Counted from the first letter of the stretch, positions 48,286 to 62,458 are shown. The stretch: 64,000 nucleotides of DNA from Lepus europaeus (GCF_033115175.1 NC_084830.1:38323409-38387408); one strand, 5' to 3'. The notes: generated from the letters alone by a model not told the origin. Numbers and translations are program-made.

Positions 48286-49711
48286 GCCTTCCTGCTAAAC
48301 ATACAAATTCCATTTTCTGGCGTATGAGCACTACTTTTCTACTGGGTGCTGAGGTGATTTTAATAATTCATACCTTTGTCATCTTCATCTTTTGACAATA
48401 GAAGAGTGTCAACTCCAGGTCAACTAGCTAGCCTTTGTGAGTGTATTTCAGGGGCCCATAAGTCACACATGTCCCGAATCTGGAAGAATTTAGTAGAATG
48501 CCTTCAGATTTTGAAACTTCCAGAAGTATGTAAAAGACCAAAATATCTGTGCTCTCTGTATGAGTGAGCACCAAATCCAAAAATGGGATTTCCATTCTGA
48601 TTTTACATGGTGACTCACACGGGACGGTGAGGCTTGCCACCAGACTTTTGAGGCATATGATTTTAACCTGTAAAGTTGGGATGTTGATAATATAATTATG
48701 AAAAACTTCCCCAGAGGGCCACAAGGCTAGGAGTCCAGTTCACTGTGTTTCTCTTGCCTTGCTTCTTTTCCTCTTCTTTTCTATAATTTAGCAGGCCATA
48801 AGATCCCCTCATCTGAGTGTCAAAATAAATAATATTTTGAACTTCCAATAAAAATAACAGCAACAAAATGGAGTGATTTAAATTCTCAAGGCATTTTGTT
48901 GCTTATATGTCACAACAGTACATTTGGCTTCAGCCTCATTTTGTTCAGGGCTCTAGCTCTGTCTCTCCATAAATGCACTGTGTCTTCATGATCAAACTCG
49001 GACTCAGGCTGGCTTCCCAGATGAGGTAAATGGTCTTACAGAGTCCATAGCTTTCAGCCATGCAAGACATGTTCTAGGAAAGAGAACTTTTCTTTCCTTA
49101 CCATCAAATGTAAGTCTTGAGATTCACTTTCACTGAGTCACTGTTTGTGCTGTGCCCATCCTGGAAACCAGTCCTCACAGTAGGGAAATGAAACAATGCT
49201 GCTTTGCTTGGGAGGTAGAGAAAGAATGACTTATCCACACTAAGGATGCTACACAGTAAGGAAGGGATGGACATTGAGACAGCCAAAACGTGTGCAACAT
49301 GATAGCCTCTGCCACAGAAAGCTAGAATATAGCTTTCAGGGAATTAAAGAGATTCTTTGATAACCAGTTCTGTTATAATTATTTCAATGAGATTTGCTCA
49401 AGGACAAACTTGCCATAAAACAACCAAAAGGACTTTCTTTCAATTTGCTACAGATCGGTACCTCTCCAACAAGAGCTCATTGACCTGAGACCAAGCTTGT
49501 ATACTGCCTCTATTTCCTCTTCCCTGGGGATTAATTCTTTTTCATAAAACTCCTCAGTTCTTCATACAAATAGACCCTCAATTAATCCCCTATACCCTGC
49601 TGGGATAGTTGTTTAAATTGGTGTCCAGTACATTTGCTGTGCATTTGCACTGAAAGCTGAGAAGAAAATTAATAATTTTATTGGAATTAATTTTAAATTT
49701 AAAGTCACCTG
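48286..49711. other. unassigned non-coding DNA
   Basis: Nothing recognised. Confidence 0.4.
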
Positions 49712-49971
49712 AGAGGGCTGGATGTTTAGCCTAACCGTTAAGATGCCCACATCCCATTTCAGAACACCTGGATTTGAGTCCCAGCTCCAGCCCCTCATTT
49801 CAGCTTCCTGCTTCCTGCTAATGCAGACCCTGGGAGACAGTTATGATGACTCAAATAATTAGGCTCCTGCCACCCATGTGAGAGAACTGGACTATGGTCC
49901 CAGCTACTGGCTTCAATCCTAGCCCAACCCTAAGCAATATGAATATTTGACAGTGAACCAATAGGTAGAAG

Positions 49972-50015
<44 letters not shown>

Positions 50016-50043
50016 CTCAGATAAATAATTTCTTCAAAAAAAA
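49712..50043 (+). mobile_element. old CSINE1-like SINE
   Basis: 'ggctggatgtttagcctaac', 'ggatttgagtcccagctcc', 'cctgccacccatgtgaga' and a (TC)18 tract at 49975-50011 before the A-rich end. Confidence 0.85.
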
Positions 50044-50280
50044 TCACCAAAGAAAATGAATGAATGAATGATTAGAAACCATGTGGGCTCTTGCCTGGAG
50101 GAATGTCAGCACATTAGACCACGTGTGTGCATTTTTAAAGAGTGTGTTATTGGAAATGTGGTAAGTATGTCACATTGCACATTTACCCTCATTTTTTTTT
50201 TTTAGACTGGAAGAAACAATGCGAAGACATTCAGGTCCTAAAATTTGAATGAAATATTTTAACATGTTTAAATCATTTTC
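50044..50280. other. unassigned spacer
   Basis: Nothing recognised. Confidence 0.4.
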
Positions 50281-50289
50281 AAAAGAATT

Positions 50290-50642
50290 AAGCCGGCTCC
50301 GCGGCTCACTAGGCTAATCCTCCGCCTTGCGGCGCCGGCACACCGGGTTCTAGTCCCGGTCGGGGCACCGATCCTGTCCCGGTTGCCCCTCTTCCAGGCC
50401 AGCTCTCTGCTGTGGCCAGGGAGTGCAGTGGAGGATGGCCCATGTCCTTGGGCCCTGCACCCCATGGGAGAGCAGGATAAGCCCCTGGCTCCTGCCATCG
50501 GAACAGCACGGTGCGCCAGCCGCAGCACGCCTACCGCGGCGGCCATTGGAGGGTGAACCAACGGCAAAAAGGAAGACCTTTCTCTCTATCTCTCTCTCTC
50601 ACTGTCCACTCTGCCTGTCAAAAATTAAAAAAAAAATTAAAA
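50290..50642 (+). mobile_element. CSINE (GC-rich head, CTGTCAAAAA tail), young
   Basis: 'ccggctccgcggctcactag' head and 'ctctgcctgtcaaaaatt' tail, with many intact CpGs. Short TSD 'aaaagaatt' at 50281-50289 and 50643-50651. Confidence 0.96.
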
Positions 50643-50651
50643 AAAAGAATT

Positions 50652-51700
50652 GCTTTCCTTTGTGGAATTTAACTGAAAATGTAAAGAACATAGTTCTTGT
50701 CCATGTATTTGATGCATGAAAAAGTACCATCTTGCTGTTCATATTCAAAGAATAACTGCAGATCACCTATCGAAAGGAAAGACAAGCATAAAGATTACAG
50801 AATACAGGAACGTGAGAACAAAAACAAATATATGGATTTTATTTTTTTTTTCAAATGCCTGAGACTGCCCAAACTATCCTATCCACTAAAAACAGGGTTA
50901 TACATTTCTCTCTTTATATGTGTGTTTTTGTGTATTCAGAGTTTGGAGTTTCTGATAAAAGTTGTGTATACTTTTTGAACTATAAACCCCTTTAGTTCTC
51001 TGGTGAAACCTATAGAACTTGCCTCAGAAAAATAGGATTACAAAGGCAATCCAGTATATTAAAGTATAGTTGTTAAAATAACAAATGTGAGGCACAGCCA
51101 TATATGTTCCTCTTTGTTAATGCATTCAGTGGCAAGGTAGAGAAGCAGGGCTGCTAACCACTATAATTTTAAAGTAATAATGTTTGTAAATGATACTTCC
51201 AGGTGCCAGAAAAGTTGCCTTGTGATTTCAAAGCACCCATGGCACTAATGACAAAGTCGCAGGTAGCTCTGATTGCACAATGGTCTGTGGTCCTCGCTGA
51301 GGTGACACCCTAACTTGAAACCCTGCAGTCTGGCTCCCAAGTCTGCTCCCTCAGTGTAATGGAGATCTGGGACATGATTAATTTCAACCATCAATTTTGC
51401 AAGTAAGATAGCAACCATTATGAAGCCTAGATACCTTGCACCAGCAGCTACAGTTAAGAAATGTTTGGTTTGAGTTTTGTGGCCTACAAATACATGGAAT
51501 TGAACTAACCATGATCACTGTTTCAGGATCTACCATCATTACTGGCCCAGGCACTGTCTTAACCAGGTAATTTACATGAGATAGTGAATATTCATAAGTT
51601 TACCTCTCAATCCAAAGGCTCAGATTAACAACAACTTATACACCCACCTTCCTAAACCAATCCTTTCTTTGTGAAGTAGTCAGTTTATCACTCTTTTTTT
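50652..51700. other. unassigned non-coding DNA
   Basis: Nothing recognised. Confidence 0.4.
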
Positions 51701-52250
51701 AAACTTTTATTTAATAAATATAAATTTTGAAAGTACAACTTTTGGTTTATAGCATCTTTTCCACCCATAACCTCTTCCCACCCGCAACCATCCCATCTCC
51801 CACTCCCTCTCCCATCCCATTCTTCATCATGATTCATTTTCTTTTTTTTTCTTTTCTTTTCTTTTTCTTTTTTTTTTTTTTTTTTTGACAGGCAGAGTGG
51901 ACAGTGAGAGAGAGAGACAGAGAAAAGTCTTCCTTTGCCGTTGGTTCACCCTCCAATGGCCGCCGTGGCCGGCGCGCTGTGGCCAGCGCATCACGCTGAT
52001 CCGAAGCCAGGAGCCAGTTGCTTCTCCTGGTCTCCCATGCGGGTGCAGGGCCCAAGGACCTGGGCCATCCTCCACTGCACTCCTGGGGCACAGCAGAGAG
52101 ATGGCCTGGAAGAGGGGCAACCGGGACAGAACCAGCGCCCCTACCGGGACTAGAACCCAGTGTGCTGGCGCCGCAAGGTGGAGGATTAGCCTATTGAGCT
52201 GCGGCGCCGGCCACGATTCATTTTCAATTATCTTTATATACAGTTTTAAA
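51701..52250 (-). mobile_element. 5'-truncated lagomorph L1 3' end, minus strand, split by a SINE
   Basis: 51701-51841 and 52226-52250 together give the reversed last ~170 bp of the L1 3'UTR ('acttttatttaataaatata', the polypyrimidine complement of the G-rich block, 'ctttatatacag'). A CSINE divides it. Confidence 0.88.
51842..52214 (-). mobile_element. CSINE inserted in the short L1, minus strand
   Basis: Long T/CTTTT tail, 'ttgacaggcagagtggacag', CG-rich middle, head '...gctgcggcgccggcc'. Exact 11-bp TSD 'gattcattttc' at 51831-51841 and 52215-52225. Confidence 0.97.
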
Positions 52251-52419
52251 AATATTACAGTGTAGTCACAATGTGTTTAAATAATAATGTTTTGTTTTAG
52301 TTTAGTTTTGAACTCTATCACTAACTGGTTAATGTTTTGGAGCTTATTTTCCACATTCAATATCAATTAGTAAAATTCATCCACATTGTTGAGTATACCT
52401 GTATTCCAATCATCTATTA

Positions 52420-52421
52420 AA

Positions 52422-52460
<39 letters not shown>
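52420..52460 (+). repeat. compound (CA)n(GA)n microsatellite
   Basis: About ten CA units directly followed by about ten GA units. Confidence 0.95.
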
Positions 52461-53276
52461 GGAGGTCAGCACTGTACAGTTTATAGGAAGTAGATGTGAA
52501 CCCCAATCTCCTAAGTAAAAGACCAATGCTTGCTTCACTACCCTAAAATTGCTGTTCCTTCCCTCCAAGCATCTGTTTCTCCTCTAAGTGACACATATAT
52601 TCAGAAGGAGCTCTGTGTCTCAACAGTAGATGGCTTGTAATCTGAAACCTACACAGACACTGGCACTGAGCATCTCTGGCCTTGCGGGGAGAAAAAGAAA
52701 ACCCAAAGCCCAAAGATGTACAGAGGTCAAGAGTGTGTGTCCACCTGGGTAGGAGAGTGGATCAAAGTCACACCTGACTGGGCCCAGGAATGTGTGGTAA
52801 GGAAAACCCACATAATCCTTCACTTGGGCTGAGACCGAAAGACAAACAGCTGAGATCTGTGGGGGCAAGACTCAGTGCCACGTTGCTATGGCAATTCTAC
52901 CAGCTCAGAGGGTTTTCTCTGCTTTCTAGAAAAACTGGCTTCTGAGATAGGAGGGTCTGAGAATGGTGAAAGAGGAAAAGATAAAATTGCTGAAGCCAAG
53001 GAAGGAAGAACTCTGCTCTAAGAGGACCATGAACTAAAAATTCCCTTCTGTTGTGATGTTTCTATGTGCATATGTGTGTGTGTGCATACACCTACGATGG
53101 GGAGGGAGGTTGACAAATGGATTTTCTGTCACATATCCACCATAGGAGTAGAGCTTTTATTAATTCTTTCTAAACCTCAACCTCTTCCCAAATGAAAAGT
53201 AACTCAGGTATCTGTGTTTCACAATTTTATTTTACTGGACTGAGAACAGATCTTATGGGAAGACTGCCTCCCTGCA

Positions 53277-53297
53277 ACACACACACACACACACACA
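53277..53297 (+). repeat. (CA)n microsatellite
   Basis: About ten uninterrupted CA units. Confidence 0.95.
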
Positions 53298-53611
53298 ACA
53301 AGCACCCCTTCTGCCATCTTTTCCAAACAAACAACAGATTGCACTTGCTGCTGTTCAAAATATTATGCCAGGAAAATAGGGAGAAATTTAAAGAAGAAAA
53401 AAAAATCTTCATCAAGATTCAAGCCAAGTGTATGTGCCTACCAAGTGATACACTGCAAGTAGCACGTGAATGTTCATTGAAGCTCATACCGGCAAATATT
53501 CAAGGAATTTGTTGTCCAGCCCTTCTCTCTGAAGGGCCAGATGGGGAAGAGAGTCCTATTTGCCATCTACACAGTACATTCCAGAATGCTTAGCAAGCAT
53601 TCTCTCTGAAG

Positions 53612-53695
53612 TCATTCATAGTCCCCACTTTACAGATGGACAACTCAAGAGTTGAAGAGAGGTGAAATGATGCTTTACTCCACTGCTCAATCTTA
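53612..53695 (-). mobile_element. MIR fragment
   Basis: 'tccccactttacagatggac' and 'gaagagaggtgaaatgatgc' fit a reversed MIR core. Confidence 0.6.
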
Positions 53696-54139
53696 GGATC
53701 CACAGAAATAAAAAAGTGTCTTTTTTATTAATTGAAACTATTTTTAAAAGAACAAGCAATGGCTTTTGCCAGATCACAGATGCAGAGTTAAGAGCATCAT
53801 CATTTTCTTCACTAGGACACATGGCATTTACCAGGACCACCACCAAAGATAAAATAATGAACATATTTCTCTCTTTTCTATGATAACTATACTTGGAAAG
53901 TTATGATGGCAGATCCTTATAGACCGCCATACCAACCACCAAGAATTCTGGGTACTCCAACCTAAATAAATTACCCATGATATTATAGCGCTATTGTCAT
54001 GTATTAAAAATGAAATGAGATTAAAATGCTTATAACCCATTAAATTTTTTTCCAAATACAAATTTACAGCCATAGTGAAAAATTAAAGTAAAGTGCCTGC
54101 CTATTCACATTGCTAGAAAATGTCACAATTCTATACATG
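53696..54139. other. unassigned non-coding DNA
   Basis: Nothing recognised. Confidence 0.4.
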
Positions 54140-54312
54140 ACCCCAGGTAAGTTACTTTAAGCTCTCTGAACCTCATTTTTCTCACCTGTTAAGGGTGGGG
54201 ATACAAAGAGCATCAACATCTCAACCCAAGTGGTTTGAAGATTAAATGATTTATTATGCACACAAAGAACTTGCCACAATGCCTAGTTCATAGCAAGAGC
54301 TGAGTACATACT
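54140..54312 (+). mobile_element. MIR
   Basis: 'ccaggtaagttactttaagc', 'tctctgaacctcatttttct', 'ggtttgaagattaaatgatt' and 'aacttgccacaatgcctag' run in MIR order. Confidence 0.8.
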
Positions 54313-55888
54313 AGGAATCTTCATACTGTGCCAAATTCAGCTGTCTTAATTGAACGAGCAAATGATGAACTTTATCAACGGATGTGTAAAAAGATCCCTG
54401 CTGTGTAAATTACAGATGAGGACTAACAAAATACTGGCCACTGATGAATGGAACTTCAAATTATCATTGAGCATCTAGTATTTATAATATAAATGAAAAG
54501 AGGACTGTTGTGCAATTTCTAAAATCATGACAGTATTTGCTGCCCTGCAGTGAACTTTTCTGCAGTACTTGGGTAAGCTGAAGTGGAGAAACCATATGCA
54601 AAGAAGGATCCAGGTTGTTCCAGGGCACAGCTTCTAATTTTGTGGCAAGGATGTGGGCATCTGGGCACATTGCAGCAGCTGGGCAGCAGCTAAGGCTGGA
54701 AAAGCCCCTTTGAATAAAGGTTCCAGCTCACGGCACATTTAAGTGGCAGGGTCATGAAGGGCCTTAGGTTTTGGAAAGCAAGGATATATCCTCAATCTGA
54801 GTCTTTACCTCAGTGCTGTAAAAAAGGAAGGTTCACCTTCACCCAACTCTTGCACCATGAACACATTTGCTGGGAATGAAGAATGGCTGGTTGCTACAGA
54901 GTTTCATAACTCAGTAGATGCATTCATTTCTAAGGCTCATGATCTAACATGATTTCTCTGGGTAACTAACCTAAGAGACAAATAGTAAGTCATCTCAATT
55001 AGTAATTGATAAACGGGGTCATGAAATTAATCCGTGGCCAGAATCATTGTGGACTCCTAGACTTAACAAGAGTCTCAAGAGTATTTGTACATCACCTAAT
55101 TCATGGTCTTCACTGTGAAAAAAAAATTGTAGTTAAGGGAGATCTGTTGACTGGCCCAAGCCCTCAAAATTCACCGTACTGGATGAGAATGCAATAACTC
55201 AGTGCTATGTAGTTCAGTTGAGAACCCATCTGTCACTTCCACCACCCCACCCCCAGACCACGGCCCAAATATTTTACTCAACTATAAAAGAACATTCTAT
55301 CAATTCTAGTAGATGTAGGAAATCTCTGGCCTCAGAGCAGTCTCTTCCTCTCTGGAAATCTTCCCCAAATTTAACATGCTTCCTTGCAAACAAACTAGGA
55401 CAGCCCAATATACTGAAAAGGTCAATCACACAACTTCCCCCAAATCTTTCCCTAACATAATTCACTCTTTCTGCCCTAAAAACCCATCTCCTTATTCCAA
55501 ATTCTCTTTGAACTTGTGTAGGAGCAATATGACAGTAGACGTTTCCCTTGCTACAGCAAGCATATGAATAAGAAGCTCTTTGCTAATTTGATTTCTAACT
55601 TAGTGTTAGTTTTGGCACAATGGAAATTGAATAAAAATATTTTGTCTTAAAACTTTGTTCAGGCCTTTTGCAAAGGAGTTGCAACAGCAAAGATCAGAGC
55701 ACATCATAGTGGCCTTACAAATGTACTAAGTGCTGGGATGCCTGTGACCAAATGGAAGAGGACTTTGACATCACAGTTTCCTTACAGTCTAGCAGCAGAT
55801 GTTTGCTGAAGACAACCAGGTCACTACCTCCTGGAAGTGTTTGGTATATTCTGGTGCAAACTTTCAAGGAGGAAGTAAACAGGACAAC
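54313..55888. other. unassigned DNA upstream of the ZFP42 relic
   Basis: No repeat recognised. A 3'-splice-site-like 'tttccttacag' lies at 55777-55787, about 100 bp before the ZFP42 start codon. Confidence 0.35.
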
Positions 55889-56903
<1,015 letters not shown>

Positions 56904-57967
56904 AAGGCATATGTTTTTCTATGTTACTAAGGTGCACATAAACTTTGTGATATTATTTTAAGAACATTGTTATTTTACAGGGTGCTTACAACAAGAGGGT
57001 CAGTGATAAATTTACCTCAAGATCATAGTCTTTAATATATTATGTATGATAAAATATTATGGATGATTGGATATCATACTGATTTTTGTGTATAATGAAT
57101 ATGAAAATAATTTTGATTTTTAATTTTGTAATTTCCAATTACTTACCTTTAATTTAAAAAATATACTTCATACTCCTTGTGATAATCCTAGAGAATGAAA
57201 ATTTTACAGCAGGCAGTAAATAAATGAATGGGTAGTTATACATTTTTTCAAGTCAAATATGTTTTATTTTCATTAATTTTTATTTGCTTTTCATCATGCT
57301 GTCACTATATTGAAATCATAGATATGAGTGCGGATTTGATACCATTAATAGATATTTCAAAATAAAAGGACAAAGACTTAGATAGTTGGATTAAAAAACT
57401 GACGTGTACCTGAAAAACATCCCTGCTCATTGGATGACATTTCTAAAATAGAGTGACTAGAATGTAGTGGCTCCAAAACACCTTACTAACTCTCTCTACA
57501 TGCACTGCTTGAGCTGAGACAGTGCAAAGCTTGTGAATGACTCAGACACTTTCATTCTCTGTTACAACTACCAACATTATTCCAGTTGTTGAGTTCTCTG
57601 CCATCCTGAGTCCTTAAGTCACTGATGGTACAGAGGTACGTACAAATCTATTGTGCACATACAGTATGAGTAAGACATAAAAAATGCACGCACGTGTGTG
57701 TGTGTGTGTCTGAAGCCATAGAAACTTGGAGAGGCTGTTGTTGCAGTATTATATAACCTAACCCATCCTAGTACACTTTAGTAAAGTATCTTGAATGGAA
57801 TGAGTGCACAGCAAGTATTCATTTAACTAATTTCTTTAGGAAAAAAATTTCAATTTAACAGTGAATTTTTCAACTTTTGGCCCATATCATGCAAATGTGA
57901 GTAAGTTTCAATCCATGAGAGATACAAGGAAGACATAAATACAAATAACTGTTATTAAAAGTCAGTC
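56904..57967. other. unassigned AT-rich DNA, possibly ZFP42 3'UTR remnant
   Basis: No repeat recognised. Directly follows the ZFP42 relic. No obvious A-tail marks a retrocopy end. A short TG microsatellite lies near 57692-57708. Confidence 0.3.
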
Positions 57968-58207
57968 CACGGGTGACATTGTGGTGCAGTGGGTTAAACC
58001 AACACTTCCAACACCAGGATCCCATATTGAAGTGCAAGGTGGCTCCATGCTGCTCCGTTTCTACTCCAGCTCCCTGCTGATGCATCTGGGATTGTAGCTG
58101 AAGAGGACACAAAGAATTGGGCCCTTGTCCCCACTGTCAGAAACCTAGTTGGAGTTCTAGGCTCTGTCATTCTGCCATGTAAATAAAAAGATACATACAT
58201 AAATAAA
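57968..58207 (+). mobile_element. CSINE, plus strand, 3' part shortened
   Basis: 'acattgtggtgcagtgggtt' A-box-like head, 'tctactccagctccctgctg', 'aattgggcccttgtcccc', then an ATACATAAATAAA tail. Confidence 0.85.
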
Positions 58208-60140
58208 GCAAGCTATTTTCTTTTTTTAGCACTAAGCATGCTTACCAACTTTAATGAAGAGAATACACCTGACACACCAGGAAGACGGAGAACCCAGTCT
58301 GCATTCAGAGTTTTTGTAGATATGGATATGGGCTTTCTCTTTCTCCTCCCACCTCCATGTCTGGGATATCTTGCTGGTGAAAGACTTCCAGGGCATGGTA
58401 TTCCTTCCAGAGCTTCACAATGGACCTAATAGCCCCCTTGGTGTAGGGTGGGGAAGGTTCTCCTAAGTTGCCTGCTGGGAGGGAATTGGAACTCACACAA
58501 TCAGGTTATTGAACAAAGGCAAGGCTTTTGATATAAAAATTCTGGCTTGCTTCTATATTTCTTCCCTCATTCAACCACACAAAAGACCCACCCAACAAGT
58601 CCTCATTGGACTTTTAATGTTCAAATGCATGTCTGCTCACATGGCTTGTTTCCACATTTCTTCCCTCATTCATCTACACAAAAATTACTATTTTCTTCAA
58701 GAAATTTCCATTTTCTTCATCCCCTCATACACACTAGATAATGTCTACCTAGTCACTTTAATGTTCACCCCTCAAGAGAAGTGACATAAGCTCATGGGAG
58801 TAGCATGGGGGAAGGTCTGTCCGTATTTTCTTCAAACTGGCATTGGGGTATAGAGCTGTTTATGGGTATTCTTCTTTTGCTGGTTGTCCCGTGCATTCAG
58901 AGGTGGCCTGGGCAGATTGTCTTTGTATGGTCCAGAGGGCTGGTCATATTATCCAATGGGATAGACTGGAAGCCCCACAACCATCTGGAGCTTAATGGCT
59001 TTTATTCTGTTAGAGACAAAATGAACGAATACATATCTTTTATAGGTCAGCCCATGTTACATGCTATAATAGAAAGATAAGCAAAATAATCTGAGAGCAC
59101 AGAGTGATGTTGGATTAACTCTACCTGAGGGATCTGTGAAAGGTTCAAGGAGAATATATTGATAAATCACTATATCTGCACCCAGAAGAATTTCTCTGGG
59201 TGGACATGAGAAGCGAGGGAAATGGAACAACATGAACAAAGGCCCATCTTGTGATTCTTTGGGACTCTCAGGATAAAATAATAATTAAATAAGAGACTAC
59301 AGTAGCTCCTGTGATTATGACAACTGATAAAATCAAGATATAAGTTTCTATCTGCTAAATGACCTCATTGGAAATCTGCTTGAGAAAGGTCATTATTTAA
59401 TGTGGGTAGCTTAAGTAGGGACAGCTGTCCTGGTATTCTGGAACTACTTCATTCTACAATCTGTATTTTATAAATGTTATTTAATGAGCAAGGTTTTTAA
59501 ATAACATCTTCCTGTTTAAAGTCTACTGTGAAAAAAACAAAACTAAGTTAGAGATCAAAATAGTGAAGACTGTTTATTCATGCATTTGCTACCATCACTC
59601 ACCGAAATTTCATTGTGTCCACCAAAATTATTCTGTTATGTCATGACCCTTCCCAAGGGGCTCTGTCAAGGTAGTGTTCTCTCTTAATGCAGTAAGCAAT
59701 AAACTCAGCTTGGACTTAGGAACAGGTTGTTTTGGCAATATGTTGTGAAACGAGTGTTCAACAATTGACAGCTTTCCAGTGCCCAATATCAGCTTATTGA
59801 GTTAACACCATGGTCACTAAACTAAAGTGACAGATTTTTGTACTTTTCCTCTGATGCATCTTCTTTCAAGTAATAATTTGGTCAAGATAGACTAATTCAG
59901 TCCTCTTTGCATTACATGCTCAGTGCTGAGTCTAAAAAAGGTCATGCTTCACACAGTTATTTAGAAACATAGATCGACACAGTATGCCATCCTCTGGGAC
60001 ATTGTTATCCTCCAAAACACAGGAGAGAGAAACTGCAGCCTCAGCTTAGCACTGATGAGTAGTTTACTGACCAGAGCTAGCCAGACAGTTCCACTAATTT
60101 CACAGGTCCAGGGAATGTGGGAAGCATGTCTGATGAAAAG
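58208..60140. other. unassigned non-coding DNA
   Basis: No gene or known element recognised. Contains an imperfect 42-bp direct repeat (58543-58584 and 58642-58683). Confidence 0.35.
58543..58683 (+). repeat. imperfect 42-bp direct repeat
   Basis: Two units of about 42 bp, each built on 'tttcttccctcattca' followed by 'acacaaaa', 99 bp apart, with a handful of differences. Confidence 0.75.
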
Positions 60141-60147
60141 TATTGTC

Positions 60148-60477
60148 GGGGCCGGAACCATGGCGCACTAGGTTAATCCTCCACCTGCAGCACCGGCATC
60201 CCATGTGGTCACTGGTTCTAGTCCTGGTTGCTCCTCTTCCAGTCCAGCTCTCTGCTGTTGCCTGGGAAAGCAGTAGAAGATGGCCCAAGTGCTTGGGCCC
60301 CTGCACCTGCATGGGAGACCAGGAGGAGGCACCTGGCTACTGTCTTTAGATCAGCACAGCTCCTGCGGTTGCGGCCATTTGGGGATTGAACCAACGGAAG
60401 GAAGACCTTTCTCTCTGTCTCTCCCTCTCACTGTCTGTAACTCTACTTGTCAAATAAATAAATAAATCTCTTTTTTG
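60148..60477 (+). mobile_element. CSINE, plus strand, outer member of a nested pair
   Basis: Head 'ggggccggaaccatggcgca', tail 'caaataaataaataaatctc'. Left TSD 'tattgtc' (60141-60147) reappears only beyond the next SINE (60832-60838). Confidence 0.95.
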
Positions 60478-60486
60478 GGGAAATAC

Positions 60487-60830
60487 ATCTTTTTTTATTT
60501 TTAAAAAAAAATTTTTGACAGGCAGAGTGGACAGTGAGAGGGAGACAGAGAGAAAGGTCTTCCTTTTCCATTGGTTCACCCCCTAAGTGGCTGCTGCGGC
60601 TGGCGCACTGCACTGATCCAAAGCCAGGAGCCAGGTGCTTCTCCTGGTCTCCCATGCAGGTACAGGGCCCAAGAACTTGGGCCATCCTCCACTGCACTCC
60701 TGGGCCATAGCAGAGAGCTGGACTGGAAGAGGAGCAACCGGGACAGAATCTGGCGCCCCTACCGGGACTAGAACCCAGTGTGCCGGCACCACAGGCAGAG
60801 GATTAGCCTATTGAGCCACGGTGCTGGCCA
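60487..60830 (-). mobile_element. CSINE, minus strand, inserted into the tail of the previous SINE
   Basis: 'ttttttgacaggcagagtgg' tail to head '...cacggtgctggcc'. It lies between the first SINE's tail and that SINE's right TSD. Confidence 0.95.
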
Positions 60831-60838
60831 ATATTGTC

Positions 60839-60941
60839 ACCCATACACTAAGGTTGTATAAAGATATCAAAATCTCAAAGGTGTAAAGTCTGTATGTAAG
60901 CAGCTTCAAATGTGGAGAAGGAGAGACACGATCATAATACA

Positions 60942-60993
<52 letters not shown>

Positions 60994-62458
60994 ATACACA
61001 CACACATATTATATGTTTCCAAAGTCTGTTCCATCTAGAGCAGCTTCAAAAGCAAACTATGGTTATTTGCAGAGAGCTATCAGCAGATAGGCTGGATCTA
61101 GCATCCCAGCCTTTGATCTAAACGGGGGAAGAAAAAGGCTGTGTTGTCTGTGTATGTTCCAAATCCTTGCCTGGACCAGATTTGAATTTGAAAGATTTAT
61201 GGTTTAAAAGTGATCTGCTAACCTGCAAGACCTCTCCAGTTAAAGAAAGCAACACAACCAAAGTTAGTCTCTTTCAGAAACAATGTGAGTTAAGTGACTT
61301 GAAAGTACACAAAAGCACCCCAGACACCAGGGGTTCTCAGAAAGACCACCATTCCCACACTGGGAGCTCTGTTGGATTTGGACATCATTGTCATCCTCAT
61401 TCCACTCCTGTGGTGGGGAATGGAACCTCTGTTTAGCTGACTGTTGGAAATCTGGCTTCTCCACAGGGTTCTTCATTCAGGATCCTTCCAATTTCAGTGC
61501 TTTAGAGCCTAGTCATGAGTCCAATCAAGTCCACATACATTCATACATCTGTTCTCATTCATGTGGATGGCAAGATGCCCAATAGAATTGCCATAATCCT
61601 GAAATCCTAGATGTCAAAGCCCCGATAAACTGAGATTAAACCACCTGAAAATCATAATGAGTGACAGCCCTTCTCCAGGAAGCCTCTTCTGTGCAACAGT
61701 GATGCCATATTGACCCCATAAGGCTCTCTCCATTGTACTCTATCTACTTGTGTGTCTATTCCAAATCTAAGAATAGCTGCAAGCAAAAGAAAACAAATAT
61801 ACAGAATTGAAATGCATTTCTCTTTGCCAGGAGGACAGACTGCAGAGCCGCAGGTGCTCAGAAACCCAAGGCAGCCCTCTCTAGTCCAGCCATGCCATGG
61901 AAAATAACAACCGTGTTTGCATTTTAAAAAATAAATACTTAAAGTGCATGCTTTTCCCCCACTTATTTTATATTTCCTTTTGTCTTATTTCCATCTCCCT
62001 GAAGGCAAGCCATGCTGGCAGTTCTCACAATTATTTCAACCACCTGAAAAGGTACCCGCTTCATCTGTGGAATCAGCCTGTCATGCTGTACATATCTATT
62101 CAGTATAGTATGAAATTCCTTTTTATTAAACTGCACAAATGAAATCAGATAGAGGAACAAGTGCTTACACCTCATGTAGGGAGTGATTGTGGGAGCCCCA
62201 CAGAGAGGCAAATTCGATTGCATTAAGACATAACGGTCTAGGAGGGAGTAGAAGAAAGTGGATGGGTTTTGTAGGGAAAGGGGGCTGGAATTCTGGAAAC
62301 TCTGGAGCTGAGGCCATGACAATAAATCTCAGAGGAGAGAGGGAAGTGGCAGGAATGGGACCCAGATGTTGAGCAATAACAGGGTACCCACAGAACACAT
62401 CCAGCAGACAGTATAGAAATTCTGCTTGCATTGGTTAAAAAGACCCTGAAAGAGGAGA
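60839..62458. other. unassigned non-coding DNA with an AT microsatellite
   Basis: Nothing else recognised. Confidence 0.4.
60944..60985 (+). repeat. (AT)21 microsatellite
   Basis: 42 bp of perfect AT followed by TATG and CA units to about 61007. Confidence 0.95.

Larger units (their letters stand above)
52251..53611. other. unassigned non-coding DNA with CA/GA microsatellites
   Basis: No gene recognised. A 133-codon open frame (53192-53593) runs through the CA repeat and matches no family I know. Confidence 0.35.

Noticed and set aside
53192..53593. 133-codon plus-strand open frame
   Set aside because: It crosses a CA microsatellite (Thr-His repeats) and matches no family I recognise.
60944..61007. 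AT/CA array as a CRISPR or satellite
   Set aside because: Simple dinucleotide microsatellite without spacers, in a mammalian context.
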